This document shows positions 58,543 to 64,000 of a DNA stretch of 64,000 nt, one piece after another. The notes under the pieces were generated by a model, which worked only from the letters and a program-made list of their open reading frames with translations, did not search any database and had not been told where the DNA came from. The stretch covers positions 665,605 through 729,604 of the forward strand of contig DDVS01000002.1 in assembly GCA_002345565.1 (NCBI GenBank), in the 5' to 3' direction. The DNA comes from Flavobacteriales bacterium UBA2306. GTDB lineage: Bacteria; Bacteroidota; Bacteroidia; Flavobacteriales; Weeksellaceae. A program made the position numbers and the translations under genes. The stretch's first letter is position 1, and every line of letters begins with the position of its first letter.

Positions 58543-60668
58543 TGGAACACAAACATAAATACGATGCACAAGGCAAGCAAATTTGCTGTTCGCCGCAGGA
58601 AGCAAAAATAAATGAAAAAGCCGATGAAAAATTGGTGCAGCAGGAAGGTGCCAAAGCCTTACCCGTTATTGAAGAAAAAACAAGAGAGCGCCACTTCAAA
58701 GGCGATGGTCATTTTCACGGTACAAGGTTCAAAGAAGAATTAGACCACGACCACAGCAACGAACATTCAGACGATGATGGACACGACCATAGCCACGATG
58801 AAAATAAGTCCACCCTTCAAATGTTCTTGCCTGCAATCATTTCATTCGTGCTATTGATGATTGCTATTGCTTTTGATAATTGGCTACCGCAATCCTGGTT
58901 TACAGGTTGGGTAAGAATTATTTGGTATGCAATAGCCTATTTACCTGTTGGATTTCCTGTAATTAAAGAAGCATTTGAGAGCATCCGCAAAAGCGATGTA
59001 TTTTCAGAGTTTTTATTGATGAGTATTGCCACCATCGGAGCTTTTGTCATTGGCGAATACCCTGAGGGTGTTGCTGTAATGTTGTTTTATGCCGTTGGCG
59101 AAGTATTCCAGACTTTGGCAGTAACAAGAGCTAAAACAAATATTAAAACGTTGCTCGATCAAAGACCAGATGAAGTAACTATTTTAGAAAATAATCAAGC
59201 TAAGACCATAAAAGCAGAAACCGCAAGTATTGGCAATATAATTCAATTAAAACCCGGAGAAAAATTAGGACTAGATGGCGAATTATTATCCGAAACCGCT
59301 TCATTCAATACAGCAGCACTAACAGGAGAAAGTAAGCCCGACACCAAAACCAAAGGTGAAACCGTATTGGCGGGAATGATAAATTTAACGACCGTTGCAC
59401 AGGTAAAAGTAACGACTGCTTATACTGATAGCAAACTTTCTAAAATTTTGGAATTGGTACAAAATGCCACTGCACAAAAAGCACCAACAGAATTATTCAT
59501 TCGAAAATTCGCAAAAATATACACACCGATTGTTGTATTGTTGGCAGTGCTAATTACCATAATTCCTTATTTTTTTGTGAGCGATTATGTATTTAGTCAG
59601 TGGTTGTACAGAGCATTGGTGTTTTTGGTTATTTCTTGTCCTTGTGCTTTGGTTATCAGTATTCCTTTGGGTTATTTTGGTGGAATTGGAGCAGCTTCCA
59701 AAAATGGAATTTTGTTTAAAGGAAGCAACTTTTTAGATGCCATTGCCGATATTAAAAACGTAGTGATGGACAAAACGGGTACAATGACCGAGGGCGTTTT
59801 CAAGGTTCAAGAAGTGGTATTAAAATCTGAATTTAATAAAGATGAAATCCTGAAAATGGTCAACGCTTTAGAAAGCCAAAGTACTCATCCGGTCGCGACC
59901 GCTATTCATCAATACGTAGGCGAAATTGATAACTCAATAAGGTTAGATAATACCGAAGAAATTGCGGGTCACGGATTAAAAGCTATCGTTAACGGAAAAG
60001 AGTTATTGGTAGGAAACTTTAAACTGATGGATAAATTTAATATTGTTTATGATTTAGACCCAAGTACAATTGTTTACACCCTAATCGCCATTGCTTATGA
60101 TGGAAAATTTGCAGGCTACATTACCATTGCCGACAGCATCAAAGAAGATGCACAGATTACGATTGACAAACTAAAAACATTAGGCGTAAAAACTACAATG
60201 TTGAGTGGAGATAAAAGCACCGTGGTAAAATTTGTTGCTGATAAATTGGGAATTAACAATGCCTTCGGCGACTTGTTGCCAGAAGACAAAGTAAATAAAG
60301 TAAAAGAAATAAAAACCAAAAACGAAACCGTAGCATTTGTTGGCGATGGAGTGAATGATGCGCCTGTAGTAGCTTTGAGCGACGTAGGTATGGCAATGGG
60401 CGGTTTAGGAAGTGATGCCACTATTGAAACTGCCGATGTAGTAATCCAAGATGACAAGCCGAGTAAAATTCCGATGGCAATCAATATTGGTAAACAAACC
60501 AAGAAAATAGTGTGGCAAAACATCACATTGGCGTTTGTAGTAAAAGGTGTCGTATTAGTACTGGGCGCAGGTGGATTAGCTACAATGTGGGAAGCCGTTT
60601 TCGCAGATGTGGGAGTTGCATTATTGGCAATATTAAATGCGGTAAGGATACAGCGGATGAAATTTTAA
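58542..60668 (+). CDS. P1B-type Zn/Cd-transporting ATPase
   Basis: 708 residues. The N-terminus is rich in histidine (DHDHSNEHSDDDGHDHSHDE at about 70-90) with cysteine pair ICC, in place of a classical HMA domain. The core has the cation motif ISCPCALVISIPLGYFGG (C366, C368), phosphorylated D410 in VVMDKTGTMTEG, and GDGVNDAPVVALSDVGMAMG. The CPC plus later DVG helix fits Zn2+/Cd2+ exporters (P1B-2, ZntA/CadA). It overlaps the ICMT-like gene by 1 nt and completes the zinc/cadmium operon. Confidence 0.94.
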   Translation: MEHKHKYDAQGKQICCSPQEAKINEKADEKLVQQEGAKALPVIEEKTRERHFKGDGHFHGTRFKEELDHDHSNEHSDDDGHDHSHDENKSTLQMFLPAIISFVLLMIAIAFDNWLPQSWFTGWVRIIWYAIAYLPVGFPVIKEAFESIRKSDVFSEFLLMSIATIGAFVIGEYPEGVAVMLFYAVGEVFQTLAVTRAKTNIKTLLDQRPDEVTILENNQAKTIKAETASIGNIIQLKPGEKLGLDGELLSETASFNTAALTGESKPDTKTKGETVLAGMINLTTVAQVKVTTAYTDSKLSKILELVQNATAQKAPTELFIRKFAKIYTPIVVLLAVLITIIPYFFVSDYVFSQWLYRALVFLVISCPCALVISIPLGYFGGIGAASKNGILFKGSNFLDAIADIKNVVMDKTGTMTEGVFKVQEVVLKSEFNKDEILKMVNALESQSTHPVATAIHQYVGEIDNSIRLDNTEEIAGHGLKAIVNGKELLVGNFKLMDKFNIVYDLDPSTIVYTLIAIAYDGKFAGYITIADSIKEDAQITIDKLKTLGVKTTMLSGDKSTVVKFVADKLGINNAFGDLLPEDKVNKVKEIKTKNETVAFVGDGVNDAPVVALSDVGMAMGGLGSDATIETADVVIQDDKPSKIPMAINIGKQTKKIVWQNITLAFVVKGVVLVLGAGGLATMWEAVFADVGVALLAILNAVRIQRMKF

Positions 60669-60702
60669 GATTAGGTCATCCTAATGATGAATAAAACAGA
60701 CA

Positions 60703-60903
60703 ATGCGTAAGAAAGGCAAAAGTTATCAAAAAGTACCTCCGTACAAAAGATACGGAGCTTCTAAACCCTCAAATGTCAATTTGTCGAAGAAGAAGAAAAG
60801 ACCTTCGCTCTTTATGATACTTTTTGGGATATTTTTAGCTCTGTGTCTTTTTGCTTTGATATACATAAAAATTAGACACTATTATATCTATCACTATCAC
60901 TAA
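60703..60903 (+). CDS. Small membrane protein
   Basis: 66 residues. A basic N-terminal part (KKGKSYQKVPPYKRYGASK, then KKKKRPS) precedes one membrane helix (about 38-57) and a tail HYYIYHYH that could bind metal. It starts 34 nt after the P-type ATPase and may be part of its operon. Family not recognised. Confidence 0.55.
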   Translation: MRKKGKSYQKVPPYKRYGASKPSNVNLSKKKKRPSLFMILFGIFLALCLFALIYIKIRHYYIYHYH

Positions 60904-60946
60904 AAGTGGAATTATAAGTTATCAAGCAAAAACCAAAGTTTCAAAA

Positions 60947-61012
60947 GAGAAGCCTGAAAATGTAAATTCTTTTCAAATATTACAGTATTTAGGCTTCTCA
61001 ATTATTTTTTTA
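60947..61012 (+). terminator. Terminator-like inverted repeat after the zinc operon
   Basis: Perfect 9-nt arms GAGAAGCCT (60947-60955) and AGGCTTCTC (60991-60999), followed by T-rich sequence. Confidence 0.6.
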
Positions 61013-61030
61013 ATAGATTTAAGATAAGGA

Positions 61031-61855
61031 ATGGACAAATTCTACAAAGAAACACTCTCTAAACTGGAATTAGAAATTAGCGAATTGGAGGTTGAAGTCG
61101 ATTGCTCCTTACAACGTATTAAAGCTGCCATACACCTTATTCTCGAATGCCTTTCGGAATTAAAGGAATACGTTTTGAAAAAAGGATTTAAGAATACTAA
61201 TGAAGAAATCCGCTTTTTCAAATATCAGAAACCTGTTATTGTTTCAAAGCTCATCTACTACAACGCCATTTATAAAATAGAAACGAGAAGACCGTATGGG
61301 AATAAGCGCATCAGGAAATATTTTATCAAAGAACTGAAAAAGCTAAAAAGGTTCTTTGAAAATAACCTTGATTTTTATAAGTATTACCGTAGCAATAATT
61401 CTTTCTTTGACGAACAATTTTTTGTACGTGGCAAGCACGAGATAAGACTATGGTTAGACACTTTTTATTTTGAGGCAGACCATCGCTTTTCTACTTCGCA
61501 CGATTATAAGGTTGCCAAGATAATTGCTAATGACCTGATACAGGTATATTTGGAAGACAGGTTAAATAACATCAACGTTAAAAAGGTTTCAGATAATTCG
61601 TTGATATGGACAGCAAGCAAAACTGCACTCACGGAACTCATTTATGCACTGTACTCCCACGGTGCATTTAACAATGGGAATACAGAAATAAAATTGATAG
61701 CCAAAACGTTTGAAGATGCCTTCAATATTGAGTTAGGCGACTTTTACCATACGTTTATGGAACTTAAAGCCCGTAAAATAAACCGAACGAAATTCCTCGA
61801 CAGGCTGTGTGAAGCACTGATAAAGAAAATGGACGAACAAGATGAAAAACAGTAA
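61031..61855 (+). CDS. rteC: RteC family protein
   Basis: 274 residues, soluble and helical. It matches RteC of CTnDOT-type elements: YKETLSKLELEISELEVEV, RFFKYQKPVIVSKLIYYNAI, LWLDTFYFEADHRFSTSHDY and LYSHGAFNNGNTEIKLIAKT. In CTnDOT RteC activates excision genes in response to a two-component system. Here no rteA/rteB pair is visible in the window, so it may be inherited with the cargo rather than in service. Confidence 0.88.
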   Translation: MDKFYKETLSKLELEISELEVEVDCSLQRIKAAIHLILECLSELKEYVLKKGFKNTNEEIRFFKYQKPVIVSKLIYYNAIYKIETRRPYGNKRIRKYFIKELKKLKRFFENNLDFYKYYRSNNSFFDEQFFVRGKHEIRLWLDTFYFEADHRFSTSHDYKVAKIIANDLIQVYLEDRLNNINVKKVSDNSLIWTASKTALTELIYALYSHGAFNNGNTEIKLIAKTFEDAFNIELGDFYHTFMELKARKINRTKFLDRLCEALIKKMDEQDEKQ

Positions 61856-61970
61856 GTATATATGTACACAGGCTTTATTCCTCTTGGCAAGAAGTCAGAG
61901 TAATTAAACTTAAATTGTAAATTTGTTTATTGCTTATGTATTAAATACTAAACGTAGTCAGTAAATAAAT

Positions 61971-62534
61971 ATGAATACAATCTTTATTAAAAATATGGTT
62001 TGCGACCGTTGCATTATGGTGGTACAAAACGAATTGGAAAAACTGGGATTAGATGCTAAAAATATAAAACTGGGCGAAGTTATTCTTTCCAAAGAAATAA
62101 CATCTCTGGAAAAAGAGAATTTGTCCAAAACTTTAGAGCCATTAGGATTTGAAGTAATTGACGATAAAAAAGGCAGGATAATAGAAAAGATAAAGAACAT
62201 TATCATTGACCTGGTACACCATCAGGATAGTGATGTAAAAACCAACCTTTCCGATGTATTGAGTGACAAATTGCATCACGATTACAATTACCTGTCCAAT
62301 CTGTTTTCAGAGGTAGAGGGTACAACCATTGAAAAATACTTTATCGCCCAAAAGGTAGAGAAAGTCAAAGAATTGTTGGTGTATGATGAGTTGTTATTAA
62401 GTGAGATTGCGAACCGCCTAAATTATTCGAGCGTGGCATATTTGAGTAACCAGTTTAAAAAAGTTACCGGGCTAACACCAAGCCATTTCAAACAGATTAA
62501 AGAGGATAAAAGAAAACCGTTGGATAAAGTGTAA
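61971..62534 (+). CDS. HMA-AraC hybrid regulator
   Basis: 187 residues. The N-terminal 70 resemble an HMA metal domain (IFIKNMVCDRCIMVVQNEL, with C11 and C14) and the C-terminal half is an AraC-type helix-turn-helix (IANRLNYSSVAYLSNQFKKV, then TGLTPSHFKQ). It would bind a metal such as Cu(I) and activate transcription. It stands 88 nt before the copper ATPase gene, its probable target. Regulators of this form occur near copA in Bacteroidetes. Confidence 0.88.
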   Translation: MNTIFIKNMVCDRCIMVVQNELEKLGLDAKNIKLGEVILSKEITSLEKENLSKTLEPLGFEVIDDKKGRIIEKIKNIIIDLVHHQDSDVKTNLSDVLSDKLHHDYNYLSNLFSEVEGTTIEKYFIAQKVEKVKELLVYDELLLSEIANRLNYSSVAYLSNQFKKVTGLTPSHFKQIKEDKRKPLDKV

Positions 62535-62622
62535 GTAAATCTTACAAATCAAATCCAAAATTTCACAACAGTACCCATAAATATAATAGCCAATTTTGTA
62601 TTGTAAATTAAAGCAGGCAAAT

Positions 62623-64000
62623 ATGGCGACAAACAGAGAAAATATATACATTCCATTGGAGGATGTAGAAAGCGAACACTGTGCATTAATCGTTGAAAAG
62701 GGATTGGCACAGGTAAAAGGCGTAGAAACCCATAAAGTAGAGCTGAACAACCGAAGGGCAGTAATTACAGTAGATAGCAATGAAACCGTAGGCGAGGCTG
62801 TTAAGGCAATTAAAGATTTAGGTTACGGAGTTCCTACGGTTAAAAGTGCTTTTCCGGTATTGGGCATGACCTGTGCATCCTGTGCGGGCAGTGCCGAAAG
62901 CATTGTGAAATACCAACCGGGAGTAGTTAATGCTTCCGTGAACTTTGCAACGGGCAATCTTACCGTGGAATATCTGCCCAATATGACCGATGCCTCCACC
63001 CTGCAAAAAGCGGTTCAGGGAGTAGGTTACGACCTATTGATTGAAGACGAAACCAAGCAGCAGGAAACGCTCGAAGGCATCCACGAAAAGAAATTCCGAA
63101 CCTTGAAAAACAAGACCATTTGGGCAATTATCCTTTCCCTGCCCGTGGTAATCATAGGAATGTTCTTTATGGATATGCCCTATGCAGACCCGATAATGTG
63201 GCTCTTTTCCACGCCCGTTGTAATATGGTTGGGCAGGGATTTTTTTGTAAACGCTTGGAAGCAGGCAAAGCACCGTTCCGCCAATATGGATACGCTGGTG
63301 GCATTGAGTACAGGTATTGCCTACCTGTTCAGTGTTTTCAATATGCTGTTTGCCGACTTTTGGCATCAACGGGGACTGCATGCTCACGTATATTTTGAAG
63401 CGGCTGCCGTTATTATCGCATTCATCCTCTTGGGAAAACTGCTGGAAGAAAGAGCCAAAGGCAACACCTCTTCAGCCATTAAGAAGCTGATGGGCTTGCA
63501 GCCAAAAACGGTCATCGTGGTACAGGCGGACGGAACGGAAAAGCAGACCGCTATCGAAGACGTAAGCGCAGGCGATGTGATACTCGTAAAGCCCGGTGAA
63601 AAGATTGCGGTAGACGGCATGGTCATATCGGGCAATTCGTATGTGGACGAAAGCATGTTAAGCGGTGAGCCTGTACCTGTATTGAAAAAAGAAAAAGAAA
63701 AAGTATTTGCAGGAACGATTAACCAAAAAGGCAGCTTCCGGTTCAGGGCGGTAAAAGTGGGCAAAGAAACCATGCTTGCCCACATCATCAAAAGGGTGCA
63801 GGATGCACAGGGAAGCAAAGCACCCGTACAGAAACTGGTCGATAGGATTGCGGGCATCTTTGTTCCCACAGTGATAGGTATTGCCATCCTGACATTTACG
63901 CTATGGTTGATTTTGGGAGGCGAAAACGGGGTTGTTCAAGGTCTGTTGGCAGCCGTTACGGTATTGGTCATTGCCTGCCCCTGTGCTTTAGGCTTAGCGA
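62623..64000 (+). CDS. copA: Copper-type P1B ATPase, C-terminus cut by window edge
   Basis: 459 codons are visible from the ATG at 62623; the frame is open to the last base. Two HMA-like units start it: the first has only one cysteine (ESEHCALIVEKGL, C20), the second keeps both (LGMTCASCAGS, C84 and C87). Membrane helices follow, and the A-domain loop SGEPVP is present. The last residues are VLVIACPCALGLA, the CPC of Cu+/Ag+ exporters. The base composition is clearly richer in G and C than the chromosome. It is probably driven by the HMA-AraC protein. Confidence 0.93.
   Translation, partial: MATNRENIYIPLEDVESEHCALIVEKGLAQVKGVETHKVELNNRRAVITVDSNETVGEAVKAIKDLGYGVPTVKSAFPVLGMTCASCAGSAESIVKYQPGVVNASVNFATGNLTVEYLPNMTDASTLQKAVQGVGYDLLIEDETKQQETLEGIHEKKFRTLKNKTIWAIILSLPVVIIGMFFMDMPYADPIMWLFSTPVVIWLGRDFFVNAWKQAKHRSANMDTLVALSTGIAYLFSVFNMLFADFWHQRGLHAHVYFEAAAVIIAFILLGKLLEERAKGNTSSAIKKLMGLQPKTVIVVQADGTEKQTAIEDVSAGDVILVKPGEKIAVDGMVISGNSYVDESMLSGEPVPVLKKEKEKVFAGTINQKGSFRFRAVKVGKETMLAHIIKRVQDAQGSKAPVQKLVDRIAGIFVPTVIGIAILTFTLWLILGGENGVVQGLLAAVTVLVIACPCALGLA

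Larger units (their letters stand above)
39570..64000. mobile_element. Integrated conjugative-type element with metal-resistance cargo, right end outside window
   Basis: The left limit is the tRNA-Arg site with the serine recombinase facing it. Inside lie a relaxase remnant, the MobC coupling protein, RteC, and operons for arsenic, mercury and zinc/cadmium/cobalt resistance plus the start of a copper ATPase. The transfer and later cargo genes are visibly richer in G and C than the chromosome, which points to another source. No copy of the tRNA 3' end was found to the right, so the far end lies beyond 64000. Loss of the relaxase catalytic half and three nonsense codons show decay. Confidence 0.85.

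Noticed and set aside
61031..61855. RteC as proof of a full CTnDOT-like regulatory circuit
   Set aside because: No rteA, rteB or excision genes are visible in the window, so only the presence of RteC is claimed.

Overview
The window comes from a flavobacterium of the Chryseobacterium type (Weeksellaceae). The DNA is AT-rich, genes lack Shine-Dalgarno sequences, and many start regions carry the Bacteroidetes -7 box TAnnTTTG. The gene content fits as well: a single-domain proline dehydrogenase with a separate pruA, a secreted Mn-type superoxide dismutase, a CusA-CusC fusion, and RteC and MobC proteins.

Positions 1-39,500 are chromosome. A leftward cluster (1-3433) is related to copper and redox: an MbnP-like lipoprotein, two small paralogues with a CxGKCYLxKE motif, a secreted SOD, an SCO1-type copper chaperone and a YHS lipoprotein. 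Next come a small histone H1-like protein, a ClC protein with CBS domains, short hypothetical genes, a DJ-1/PfpI protein and an FMN reductase. The purine genes purM, purN and purH follow behind a leader that contains a promoter, a 32-codon ORF and a terminator hairpin. Proline catabolism (proline dehydrogenase, pruA), nicotinamidase, a PBP4 carboxypeptidase, aroE, an aldo-keto reductase, a PAS-rich histidine kinase with its receiver protein, and an APC permease take the chromosome to 28.6 kb. From 28.7 to 34 kb lies an accessory patch: a small cassette-like array headed by a repeated 35-bp block, a Crp/Fnr regulator next to a DJ-1 gene with a CRP-like operator between them, and a HEPN-like gene pair. 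A TPR protein and an outer-membrane beta-barrel complete the chromosomal part.

At 39,570 a tRNA-Arg(TCG) gene marks the left end of an integrated mobile element that continues past the window. A large serine recombinase reads into the tRNA from inside the element. The element carries a conjugation remnant (C-terminal half of a MobB-like relaxase, intact MobC coupling protein), then a metal-resistance cargo. The cargo holds an arsenic operon (ArsR, Cys-rich DUF6428-like protein, metallophosphoesterase, lipoyl-carrier GcvH homologue, ACR3), a mercury-type operon (ArsR family, MerTP fusion, GDCCVxC protein, no merA) and a divalent-cation efflux operon (Fur family regulator, DUF6660, CzcA-TolC fusion, CzcB, ICMT-like, Zn/Cd P-type ATPase). 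RteC, an HMA-AraC hybrid regulator and a copper P-type ATPase cut by the window edge follow.

The element shows decay: three of its genes are interrupted by single in-frame stop codons (42336, 49731, 58012) and its relaxase has lost the catalytic half. The metal operons retain their operators and transporters. The most unusual points are the GcvH homologue in the arsenic operon, the perfect 7-1-7 Fur-type operator in front of the efflux operon, and the leader arrangement before purM.
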